Shown: positions 17,906 to 25,636 of the stretch, piece after piece | How the letters are laid out: each line of letters begins with the position of its first letter | Numbering within the stretch: position 1 is the first letter of the stretch | Source: Gemmatimonadota bacterium | GTDB taxonomy: Bacteria > Latescibacterota > UBA2968 | DNA: 40,612 nt | NCBI GenBank assembly: GCA_009838845.1 | Contig: VXRD01000165.1 | Location: forward strand, 1-40,612 | Direction of reading: 5' to 3' | The notes under the pieces: generated by a model | What the model saw: only the letters and a program-made list of their open reading frames with translations | Databases searched by the model: none | What the model was told of the DNA's origin: nothing | Translations under genes and position numbers: made by a program

Positions 17906-19165
17906 ATGAACAAACCCAACATCATCATCGTACTCGCCGACGACATGGGCTATGGTGATTCCAGTGCGTACGGGGGCTGGATCCACACGCCCGCAATGGA
18001 AAAAATGGCCCGCGAAGGGCTTAAATTCACCGACTTTCACTCCAGCGGCGCGGTTTGCAGCCCCACGCGCGCCGGACTACTCACCGGACGCTATCAACAG
18101 CGCGCAGGCGTGCCCAAAGTGATCGGTGCCGATCCCAACAGCGCCGACCACTATGTGGGATTGTACCCCTCTGAAATCACCTTTCCCAAACTACTCAAAC
18201 AAGCTGGCTACACCTCTGCCATCTTTGGCAAATGGCACCTCGGGTACGACAAAAAATTCAATCCCATACACCACGACTTTGATCGCTTTCGCGGATATGT
18301 AAGCGGCAACATCGACTACATCTCGCACTACGACCGCATGGAAGTGTACGACTGGTGGGAGGGCCTCGAACACATCGAAGAAGAAGGCTATACCACACAC
18401 CTCATCACCCAGCATTCCGTACAATTCATCAAAGACCACAAAGACACGCCCTTTTGCCTCTACGTTGCACACGAAGCCGTACACACCCCATTGCAGGGAC
18501 CTGACGACCCCGCCATTCGCGGCCCTGAAAAAGCGGACTTTCATCCCGACGACCCCCGAGAAACCTATTGCCAGATGATGAAAGCCATGGACGATAGCCT
18601 GGCCGAAATCATGGGCACAGTCCGAGAACTCGGCATTGAGGAAAACACCCTCGTCTTCTTCTTTTCCGACAACGGCGGCACCCGTCAAAACCCCGAATCC
18701 AACGCTCCGTTGCGCGGGAACAAAGGCACCGTATGGGAAGGCGGCCACCGCGTCCCCGCCATTGCATGGTGGCCCGGAACAATTGCCCCCAACAGCGTCA
18801 CCGACCAACTCGCCATCAGCATCGACCTCTTTCCCACCATGTGCGACCTCGCTCAAACATCCGCGCCCGACAATCACTTTGATGGCATCAGCCTCAAATC
18901 CACCCTCCTGGGCGAAAATGAACCGGATGCCCGACAATTATTCTGGAATGGTCTTGCCATGCGCGACGACAAGTACAAACTCGTAATCGACAAAGGCACG
19001 CCGCATCTCTTCGACCTATCCCAGGACATATCGGAAAGCAACGACCTCGCATCGCAACAACCCGACCGCGTCCAGCAAATGTGCCATGCAATCGATGCCT
19101 GGAAACGAGACGTAGCCGATGGCGCAACGCCTCAACCTGAACACGATGCAAAAGCGATACAGTGA
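17906..19165 (+). CDS. type I sulfatase (arylsulfatase family)
   Basis: This 419-residue enzyme hydrolyses sulfate esters. The N terminus NIIIVLADDMGYGD carries the calcium-binding Asp pair (residues 12-13). CSPTRAG at Cys51-Arg55 is the CxPxR sequence whose Cys is converted to formylglycine, and FSDNGG supplies the later metal ligand. There is no signal peptide: the conserved core starts at residue 5, and only three bases separate the start from the phyH stop. The enzyme should therefore act inside the cell on an imported sulfated compound. A formylglycine-generating enzyme is needed but is not encoded here. Natural substrates would be sulfated sugars or aryl/alkyl sulfates. Confidence 0.93.
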   Translation: MNKPNIIIVLADDMGYGDSSAYGGWIHTPAMEKMAREGLKFTDFHSSGAVCSPTRAGLLTGRYQQRAGVPKVIGADPNSADHYVGLYPSEITFPKLLKQAGYTSAIFGKWHLGYDKKFNPIHHDFDRFRGYVSGNIDYISHYDRMEVYDWWEGLEHIEEEGYTTHLITQHSVQFIKDHKDTPFCLYVAHEAVHTPLQGPDDPAIRGPEKADFHPDDPRETYCQMMKAMDDSLAEIMGTVRELGIEENTLVFFFSDNGGTRQNPESNAPLRGNKGTVWEGGHRVPAIAWWPGTIAPNSVTDQLAISIDLFPTMCDLAQTSAPDNHFDGISLKSTLLGENEPDARQLFWNGLAMRDDKYKLVIDKGTPHLFDLSQDISESNDLASQQPDRVQQMCHAIDAWKRDVADGATPQPEHDAKAIQ

Positions 19166-19190
19166 CAGTGGTCGCGGTGTAGATGGCGTA

Positions 19191-19220
19191 TTGACTTATT
19201 GCGAGAGTCAGCGTTATATT
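19191..19220 (+). promoter_or_regulatory. promoter of the ATPase/TOPRIM module
   Basis: TTGACT at 19191-19196 and TATATT at 19215-19220 are 18 bases apart, each matching five of six consensus positions. The start would be near 19227, about 40 bases before the ATPase ATG. Its presence in the 100-base gap after the sulfatase suggests the pair is expressed independently of the upstream operon. Confidence 0.6.
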
Positions 19221-19265
19221 TCACTATCTCAAAATTTTCGCCCTGCAAAAAGAGGTAATAACGCT

Positions 19266-20444
19266 ATGTCCCAAGAACGACTCGGCAACCGGCTGCGCCT
19301 TCCGAGCCTATCGATAAAGGGATTTCGGGGGATTGACGAGCTTACCATTGATCGGTTGGGCCGCGTAACCCTGATCGCCGGAAAGAATAGCGTCGGCAAA
19401 ACGACCGTCTTAGATGCCATCCAGATTTATGCGGCACGTGGTCATTATGATATTCTGTCTCAACTATTAACAAGCTGCCAAGAAGTCTCTATCGCTACCC
19501 TCTCGGATGTCAACGATCAAAGAAGATTTGTACCCGATTTTCCTGCCCTATTTCACGGACGCGATGTGTCGGAATGTGCCCGCATCGAAATTGGCCCGAA
19601 AAACGACACAGACCAACTCAGGATAGAGGAGAGTTTGCCGATCGAAAGGCAGGCTTATCAAATCGAAAAATATCTATCTCGGTCTGTTGCAAGAGGCTAC
19701 ACGCAAGTATTCCGTGTCGTCTTTCAAGACACAGAACAGATACTTCCCTGGATACTACCTATCCAGGGATCGGATGCGGCCAGAACCGTAGAACGTTATA
19801 GCGTTAGCGCGTGCTTATACTTAGAGAGGTTATTGGACGAAGCTAAATGGTCGTCTCCAATAGGATGTCAATTTTTGGGACCGGGCCTGTTGAGCGACGA
19901 AGAAATTGTACGATCCTGGAATGCCATTGCGCTAACAGAAGATGAGGACCGAGCGGTGCAAGCCCTGAGACTGATCTTCGGCAACGATCTGGAGCGCGTC
20001 GCGGTGCGCCGAGATGAAATATCATCTGGAAAAGAATATGTCCAGCGGGTGGTAGCAAGACTCCGAGGTCAAGCCCGTCCAGTCCCTTTGCAAAGTCTTG
20101 GCGATGGGGCACTGCACCTATCTGGCGTCGCTCTGGCACTGACCAATAGCCGCGACGGTTTCTTGCTCATCGATGAAGCGGAAAATGGCATTCACCATTC
20201 CGTACAGCGCGATTACTGGCGCATGGTATTCGAGACCGCAGAGGCAAACAACGTACAGGTTTTGGCGACAACGCACAGCTTTGACTGTCTGCGCGGCTTT
20301 GCACAAGCGATGACCGACTGCGAGGATATTGATGGTGCGCTCGTGCGCCTTGAGCGAGAGAATGGAACCCTTCGTGCGGTTGAGTATTCGGAACGCAATA
20401 TCAAAGCCGCTGCAAAGCAACGCATTGATATTGAGATGAGGTAG
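19266..20444 (+). CDS. AAA/ABC-type ATPase of the OLD/AAA_15-21 group, first gene of a two-gene module
   Basis: The 392-residue protein begins SIKGFRGIDELTIDRLGRVTLIAGKNSVGKTT, shown here only to locate the Walker A Gly39-Thr46. It has a signature-like SLGDGALHLSG, Walker B LLIDEAENG (Asp303, Glu304) and a switch His near 336 in TTHSFD. This is the SMC/RecF-like ATPase of OLD nucleases and of the AriA subunit of PARIS, without a fused TOPRIM domain. The next gene, four bases on, encodes a separate DUF3226/TOPRIM-like protein. Codon choice (more T- and A-ending, AGA, CGT) differs by eye from flanking genes, suggesting transfer. ATG 19266 follows AGAGGT; the longer frame reads back into the sulfatase gene. 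Confidence 0.85.
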   Translation: MSQERLGNRLRLPSLSIKGFRGIDELTIDRLGRVTLIAGKNSVGKTTVLDAIQIYAARGHYDILSQLLTSCQEVSIATLSDVNDQRRFVPDFPALFHGRDVSECARIEIGPKNDTDQLRIEESLPIERQAYQIEKYLSRSVARGYTQVFRVVFQDTEQILPWILPIQGSDAARTVERYSVSACLYLERLLDEAKWSSPIGCQFLGPGLLSDEEIVRSWNAIALTEDEDRAVQALRLIFGNDLERVAVRRDEISSGKEYVQRVVARLRGQARPVPLQSLGDGALHLSGVALALTNSRDGFLLIDEAENGIHHSVQRDYWRMVFETAEANNVQVLATTHSFDCLRGFAQAMTDCEDIDGALVRLERENGTLRAVEYSERNIKAAAKQRIDIEMR

Positions 20445-20448
20445 GTGG

Positions 20449-21054
20449 ATGGAGAATAATGACCGCGTTCTTCTCGTTGAAGGGACAGATGACGAGCATG
20501 TCGTCAGACATCTTCGCCTTAGACATCAAGCAATGCCACAATTCAGTATTCAGAACAAAGAAGGCATAGAAAAACTTCTCGACGACATTGGTCTGGAAAT
20601 TTTAGCTCCTGGGCGCAAAGCCATCGGCATCATTGTAGATGCGAATGACGATTTGGACGCCCGCTGGAATGCTGTAGCAAATAGGCTTCGAAAAGAGAGC
20701 ATTGAAGTGCCCAGCAGTCCAGAACCAACCGGCACGATTATATCCAGTACCCCTCGCGTCGGCTTATGGTTCATGCCCGACAACACATCGCCCGGCGAAC
20801 TCGAAAATTTTGTCTCCGAAATGATTCCCGACGACGATCCGATATGGCCGCGGTCCCAGCACTACATTGACGACATTCCAGAGACGGACCGAAAATTTAC
20901 CGAAAAAAAGATATTGCGAGCCAAGGTCCACGCATGGTTAGCGACCCGAGAGGACCCCAGGCCGATGGGCACCGCCATTCGCGCAGGTGATTTGCAAATA
21001 GATGGCACACTCAGCACAACATTCGCAAAGTGGCTACAGCAGCTATTCGAATGA
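20449..21054 (+). CDS. DUF3226 protein, TOPRIM-like, partner of the adjacent ATPase
   Basis: This 201-residue protein opens with RVLLVEGTDDEHVV (Glu11), followed by IIVDANDDLDARW (Asp64, Asp67, Asp68). That is the Glu-then-acidic-cluster pattern of TOPRIM nucleases. The family stretch GLWFMPDNTSPGELENF is the DUF3226 hallmark. In OLD enzymes the TOPRIM domain is fused to the ATPase and cleaves nucleic acid; in PARIS it is a separate DUF4435 subunit. A nuclease or effector role here is therefore inference from the fold and pairing. GAGGTAGG overlaps the ATPase stop and serves as its ribosome site, so the two genes are tightly coupled. Confidence 0.8.
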   Translation: MENNDRVLLVEGTDDEHVVRHLRLRHQAMPQFSIQNKEGIEKLLDDIGLEILAPGRKAIGIIVDANDDLDARWNAVANRLRKESIEVPSSPEPTGTIISSTPRVGLWFMPDNTSPGELENFVSEMIPDDDPIWPRSQHYIDDIPETDRKFTEKKILRAKVHAWLATREDPRPMGTAIRAGDLQIDGTLSTTFAKWLQQLFE

Positions 21055-21115
21055 ACAAATTTTCGCTTTGCGTCTTCTTTTTTGTGATTTGATTTTTTAA
21101 ACAAAAGGTGGATTA

Positions 21116-22657
21116 ATGCTTGGACTACACCTGCTGGACTTTGCCACGCTCGCCATTTATTTAATCGGCATCATGATTGCCGGCCTATGGGTCGCCCGCA
21201 AAATCAAAAATACGGGCGACTATTTTATGGGTGGGCGCAGCTTTGGCAAAACATTTATGATCATGCACGCCTTTGGCACCGGCACCCACACCGACCAGGC
21301 CGTAACTGTAGCAGGTGCCTCCTACAAATTGGGCATGGCGGGGATATGGTATCAATGGCTCTACTTATTCGCCACCCCCTTCTACTGGCTCATCGCGCCA
21401 ATATGGCGAAGGCTGCGCTACCTCACCATAGCGGACTTCTTTGAAGATCGGTTCAGCAACTCGCTCGGTTATTTCTACGCCCTCTATGGCCTGCTCTACT
21501 TTGCCATACAAATAGGCATCATGCTCCTGGGCACCGGCAAAACAGCCAGTGCCATGACCGGCGGCGCGATCTCTCCTGAAATCGCCATCGGTGTGATGAC
21601 CGTCCTCTTCCTCTCCTACGGTCTATTAGGCGGCCTGCCCGCAGCCATCATCACCGACTTTATCCAGGGCATCTTCATCATCGTCCTCTCCTTTCTCCTC
21701 GTCCCCTTTGTCATCGACGGCGTCGGCGGCTTCACCGGCCTTCACCAGCAAGTACCCATTGAAAAATTCAGCCTCGAAGCCCCCGGCGATCCCCCGGCCG
21801 GATACGACCGCATCACGCCCTTCTTCATCGTCATGGTCGTCATCAACGCCCTCGTCGGCATCATTGCCCAACCCCACCACATGGAAATTGGCGGTGCGGG
21901 CAAAACCGAACGCGAAGCCCGCGTGGGATTCACATACGGCAACATGATCAAACGCCTCTGCACCGTAGCCTGGGCATTTACCGGCGTAGCCTGCATTGCC
22001 CTTTATCCCAACATCGACGACCCCGAACACGCTTTTGGGCTCGCCTCGCGCGACCTCTTGCCCATCGGCCTCGTCGGCATCATGCTCGCCTCGATGATCG
22101 CCGCAGTAATGTCCACCTGCGACTCATTCATGGTCGATGGCGCCGCTCTCTTTGTCGAAAACTTTTACAAACCCCTCTTCAAGCCCGAAGCCGACGACAA
22201 ACACTACCTCACCACAGGTCGTATCGTCGCCCTCATACTCGTCATATTCGGCATAATCATCGCGCTCTATTTCACCTCTGTCGTCGCAATTATTCGCCTC
22301 TCCTGGTCGCTCGTGGCATTCTTTGGAATTGCATTCTGGGGAGGAATTCTCTGGCGCAGATGCAATGCGCCCGGCGCCTGGGCGGGCCTGGTCGTCTCGG
22401 CATTTTTATTCGCCATATCCGGTCAAACAATCATCAATTTGGAAAGCCTGGGCATCTACATTGGCGGCCTCGACTGGGAATTGCCCTATCGCTACGTACT
22501 CTACATCGCCGGCGGTTTTGCCGCACTCATCATCGTCAGCAAACTCACCAAACCGCAAGACAAAGAGCGACTCGACCGCTTTTACACCTTGCTCCACACG
22601 CCTGTGGGACAAGAGCACAAATTGCGCGAAGCCGGCATAAAAGTTGTTATGGAGTAA
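21116..22657 (+). CDS. sodium:solute symporter, SSS family
   Basis: This 513-residue inner-membrane transporter has about 13 predicted TM helices. The SSS signature regions are visible: GDYFMGGRS after TM1, followed by GTGTHTDQAVTVAGASYKLG, and the GLLGGLPAAIITDFIQG stretch around TM5-6. Sodium-coupled uptake of sugars, amino acids or organic acids is the family role; the solute is unknown. AGGTGG lies six bases before the ATG. The following GH51-like gene starts nine bases after the stop, so the symporter may import the sugar that this secreted enzyme releases, which is inference from gene order. Confidence 0.93.
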   Translation: MLGLHLLDFATLAIYLIGIMIAGLWVARKIKNTGDYFMGGRSFGKTFMIMHAFGTGTHTDQAVTVAGASYKLGMAGIWYQWLYLFATPFYWLIAPIWRRLRYLTIADFFEDRFSNSLGYFYALYGLLYFAIQIGIMLLGTGKTASAMTGGAISPEIAIGVMTVLFLSYGLLGGLPAAIITDFIQGIFIIVLSFLLVPFVIDGVGGFTGLHQQVPIEKFSLEAPGDPPAGYDRITPFFIVMVVINALVGIIAQPHHMEIGGAGKTEREARVGFTYGNMIKRLCTVAWAFTGVACIALYPNIDDPEHAFGLASRDLLPIGLVGIMLASMIAAVMSTCDSFMVDGAALFVENFYKPLFKPEADDKHYLTTGRIVALILVIFGIIIALYFTSVVAIIRLSWSLVAFFGIAFWGGILWRRCNAPGAWAGLVVSAFLFAISGQTIINLESLGIYIGGLDWELPYRYVLYIAGGFAALIIVSKLTKPQDKERLDRFYTLLHTPVGQEHKLREAGIKVVME

Positions 22658-22666
22658 GGAGTCGTC

Positions 22667-24202
22667 ATGCGCCTCATAGCCATATTGCTTATCGCCGCAC
22701 TCTATACGAGTTTGGGAGCTACAGACCCTGCACTGCATATAGAAATCGACCGCAGCGAAACGCAAACCCTCCCCAAAAGCCTCTATGGCTTCAACACGAA
22801 CATGATGAGCGGTGACTACGGTTATCTCGACTCTAACTTCGTCGCGCTCACAAAAGACCTGCAACCCCAGATACTGCGTTTTCCCGGAGGCACAATCGGC
22901 AATTTTTACCACTGGAAAATAGCTGGGTTTATCCAGAGTGAAATGAGTTCAACCGGCAGCGAGCAACTCAACAGACGAAACAGAGGCAATTTTGTCAGAC
23001 TGAGAAAAAGGAGAAATGGGAGACTCGCATTTGACGACTTCATGCAAATGTGCAACGCGCTAAAAATAACGCCCATCGTAGTCGTCAACCTGTGGACGGG
23101 AAGCCCGGAAGAAAGTGCCGGATGGGTCCAATACGCAAAAAACAAGGAATACGAGATCGCGTATTGGGAACTCGGCAATGAGCATTATCTACCGTGGTAC
23201 GCGGAAAAATATCCCTCTGCGGAAACCTATATCGCACAAGCCAAAAAACATGCACAGGCGATGAAAGCCGTTGACCCAACCATAAAAGTCTCGGTCTGTG
23301 CAAGCCCGGTAGCCTTCCACAAGAACGGCTTTGAAAAAAACGTGGATCAACGCAAATGGGACAGTGCATTGGCGGCTGCAGATCAATTTTACGACGCCTA
23401 TACCGTTCACGTCTATGCTTATCGGACCGCTCGAAAAAAAGAAATTGAGGAATATCGGGGCTATCTCTTTGGTTGGATCCACTGCGATATCGATGACGCC
23501 ATGGACTACTATGAAAAATTATTCCCCAACGTGGAAATGTGGATAACAGAATGGAATATCGCCAATCCCGCAAACCGGGTCGCCAACACACAATTGCACG
23601 CCATGTACACGGGCGACTTCTTCCTAAAAATGCTCACATACCCGCGCATTACCCATGCAAATTTTCACGTACTTGCCGGTCCCGGCAAAGGATTCCCCAC
23701 ATTCTCCCCAATCGCACCCCCATCGCCGAGAACCAATTGGAAATACGGAGGTGAACCAGAGGCGGACTTTGGAAAAACAATCCGGCGCGCCACCTACTAT
23801 CCCCTTCAGTTAATCGGAGAAGCATTCGCGGAATCGGACACAAAATTCTCCCTCGCCATCCAAAATCCACCCATCCTCAATGGACAGCTCGAATACGAGG
23901 GAAAACAAATACCGGGTATCCAGGCACAGGCAGTCGGAAGTGCCGCGCACCTTTTTGTACTCATTAGCAACCGCACAGCAGACGACCTATCGCCGGACCT
24001 CACCATCGACGGCAAAAAATATGAAGGCACGCTCACATATCGCTACGTAGCCCATGAAAGACTCAATGCATCAAATGGCGGAAATGCGGAAATGGAAGGC
24101 GCGGGCAAAATAGAAGTCGCAATCCGCGAATGGTCTGGTGCTTGCAATAATCTCTTGATTCCCAAAAACAGTTTTGGCATTTTAGTGTTATCGCTCAACT
24201 AA
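22667..24202 (+). CDS. secreted GH-A clan glycosidase, alpha-L-arabinofuranosidase (GH51)-like
   Basis: The 511-residue protein has a signal peptide (MRLIAILLIAALYTSLGA, likely cut before about residue 19). A TIM barrel with GH-A clan catalytic acids follows: the acid/base Glu172 in ELGNEHY and nucleophile Glu295 in WITEWN. RFPGGT near residue 71 and the C-terminal beta-sandwich (about 410-511) match GH51 and related families (GH39, GH79). It probably trims arabinose or a similar sugar from polysaccharides outside the cytoplasmic membrane. AAGGAG precedes the start. It is cotranscribed with the upstream symporter and the small membrane protein downstream. The exact GH family needs a profile search. 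Confidence 0.8.
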   Translation: MRLIAILLIAALYTSLGATDPALHIEIDRSETQTLPKSLYGFNTNMMSGDYGYLDSNFVALTKDLQPQILRFPGGTIGNFYHWKIAGFIQSEMSSTGSEQLNRRNRGNFVRLRKRRNGRLAFDDFMQMCNALKITPIVVVNLWTGSPEESAGWVQYAKNKEYEIAYWELGNEHYLPWYAEKYPSAETYIAQAKKHAQAMKAVDPTIKVSVCASPVAFHKNGFEKNVDQRKWDSALAAADQFYDAYTVHVYAYRTARKKEIEEYRGYLFGWIHCDIDDAMDYYEKLFPNVEMWITEWNIANPANRVANTQLHAMYTGDFFLKMLTYPRITHANFHVLAGPGKGFPTFSPIAPPSPRTNWKYGGEPEADFGKTIRRATYYPLQLIGEAFAESDTKFSLAIQNPPILNGQLEYEGKQIPGIQAQAVGSAAHLFVLISNRTADDLSPDLTIDGKKYEGTLTYRYVAHERLNASNGGNAEMEGAGKIEVAIREWSGACNNLLIPKNSFGILVLSLN

Positions 24203-24218
24203 TTCCGAGGAGGCTATC

Positions 24219-24338
24219 GTGTTTGGCCTTGAAATTCGCAAACCATCCAGAGAAACAGTCATAGGATTCATCGTCACCTGGATCTGTGTAATCGGCATCA
24301 TCTTTCTCACACTTGCCCTCGTCCGCATCGGTGCGTAA
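24219..24338 (+). CDS. 39-residue single-span membrane protein
   Basis: A GTG start at 24219 is preceded by GAGGAGG with a six-base spacer, the strongest ribosome site in this stretch. The 39 residues begin MFGLEIRKPSRETV and continue as one hydrophobic helix (about residues 15-35) ending RIGA, with the positive charges on the N-terminal side and one Arg at the end. Small proteins of this type are known as accessory subunits of symporters (for example MetS-like peptides). An SSS symporter lies two genes upstream, so a subunit role is plausible but unproved. It starts 16 bases after the glycosidase stop and 12 bases before the GNAT gene. Confidence 0.6.
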   Translation: MFGLEIRKPSRETVIGFIVTWICVIGIIFLTLALVRIGA

Positions 24339-24350
24339 AGGACTTATCCC

Positions 24351-24830
24351 ATGATCAGAAAATACCGCCCTGAAGACCTCGACGCCCTCAAAGAAATCAC
24401 CGTTATCTGTTTTGATGGGGTATCAATCGACCAGAACATCGAAAAAAACTTCGGTCAATTTGCCGACACAGATTGGAAAGCACGCAAAGCCAAACACATA
24501 GACGCGGACGTCGCAGCCAATGCCGATGGCATCTTCGTTTGGGAAGAAGAAGGCAAAGTCGCGGCCTACATCACCACGCGCATCGACCATGAAAGCAAAA
24601 TAGGCGGCATACCCAACCTCGCCGTCTTGCCCGAATACCAGGGCAAAGGAATCGGCAAAGCATTGATGACAGCCGCCTTTGACTATTTTGAAGAACAGGG
24701 CATGGCCGTGGCAAAAATCGAAACCCTCGACCAAAACCCCGTTGGACAGAACTTTTATCCGCGCTCGGGCTTTACCGCAGTCGCCCAACAAATCCACTAC
24801 GCAATGCCAATGAAAGACCGCAAAGTGTAG
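24351..24830 (+). CDS. GNAT-family N-acetyltransferase
   Basis: This 159-residue GNAT protein transfers an acetyl group from acetyl-CoA to an amine. The acetyl-CoA-binding loop is LAVLPEYQGKGIGKALM, with the Q/RxxGxG/A pattern QGKGIG, and a C-terminal NFYPRSGF is the usual family beta-bulge segment. The acceptor could be a protein N terminus, a small metabolite or an antibiotic. AAAGGA lies eight bases before the ATG. The gene ends four bases from the convergent phyH gene without a visible terminator. Confidence 0.9.
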   Translation: MIRKYRPEDLDALKEITVICFDGVSIDQNIEKNFGQFADTDWKARKAKHIDADVAANADGIFVWEEEGKVAAYITTRIDHESKIGGIPNLAVLPEYQGKGIGKALMTAAFDYFEEQGMAVAKIETLDQNPVGQNFYPRSGFTAVAQQIHYAMPMKDRKV

Positions 24831-24834
24831 CTCT

Positions 24835-25623
24835 TTACTCATCCCTCCACACCGTTGGAAAGTGTTCCCCCCGCAAAATTGCGCCATCTTCCACAGTTAC
24901 AAATTCCTTCATCACGTGATTGCCACTCGCATCGTAATACGTATCCTGCGTCATATAGTGAATCGCAATCGCGCGCCGAGGTCGCTTGCTGCGATTATCG
25001 TGCGAACCGTGCCAGGTCAGAGCGTGGTGATAATGCACCTCGCCCTTTTTCACCGGTCGGCGCACCACCGATATGGACTGGCCTTCAAACTCTGACGGCA
25101 TCGCGTCAAAATCCTTTACCTCCCGCACAAACGCAATCTGATTGCCCCATTTGTGCGAACCCGGCACCATACTCATACACCCATTTTTCACATCCACATC
25201 GTCCAATGCCACCCACGCGCTCACCTCGGTCATCGGCCGAATAATCGGCCACAGCGGCGCGTCCTGATGCCAACCGGTCGTCCCCCCAATTTCAGCGGGC
25301 TTGTACTGAATCTGATCGTGCCAGATACGCAACTCCGTCGCCCCGGTCAACTGCGCCATTTCTTCCACGATCTTCTCTGAATACATCAAATTCCTGAACG
25401 CCTCACTTGCCTCCCAGATATTCACAATCTGCCAGACCGGCGCCGAATCATTACCGCCCAAATTGCGCAACAAAACCGGTTGCGACACATCATCGCGATC
25501 TTTATTCTCAATCACCCGGTACAATTCCTCGCGCAACACCTCGACCTGTGCGTCGTCCAGCACCGGACCCCCATTCAAAAACCCATTCTCGTGAAACTCC
25601 GCCACTTGCACTTCTGTTAGCAT
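24835..25623 (-). CDS. phytanoyl-CoA dioxygenase (PhyH) family protein
   Basis: This is the second PhyH-type Fe(II)/2-oxoglutarate oxygenase of the window, 262 residues. Ligands His119 and Asp121 lie in WHQDAPLW and His205 in TWHGSHDN, with Arg216 eleven residues later; VPGSHKWGN is shared with the family. Overall it is only distantly similar to the protein at 17102, so they are not a recent duplication. AGGAG precedes the ATG. It is the last gene of the long minus-strand operon, 13 bases after the beta-helix gene. The substrate is unknown; its place beside sugar-acid enzymes suggests oxidation of a plant- or alga-derived compound. Confidence 0.9.
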   Translation of the reverse strand: MLTEVQVAEFHENGFLNGGPVLDDAQVEVLREELYRVIENKDRDDVSQPVLLRNLGGNDSAPVWQIVNIWEASEAFRNLMYSEKIVEEMAQLTGATELRIWHDQIQYKPAEIGGTTGWHQDAPLWPIIRPMTEVSAWVALDDVDVKNGCMSMVPGSHKWGNQIAFVREVKDFDAMPSEFEGQSISVVRRPVKKGEVHYHHALTWHGSHDNRSKRPRRAIAIHYMTQDTYYDASGNHVMKEFVTVEDGAILRGEHFPTVWRDE

Positions 25624-25636
25624 GTCTCATCTCCTG

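Noticed and set aside
19119-19265. N-terminal extension of the AAA ATPase to ATG 19119
   Set aside because: It would overlap the sulfatase gene and include the candidate promoter; ATG 19266 has a ribosome site and starts the conserved domain.
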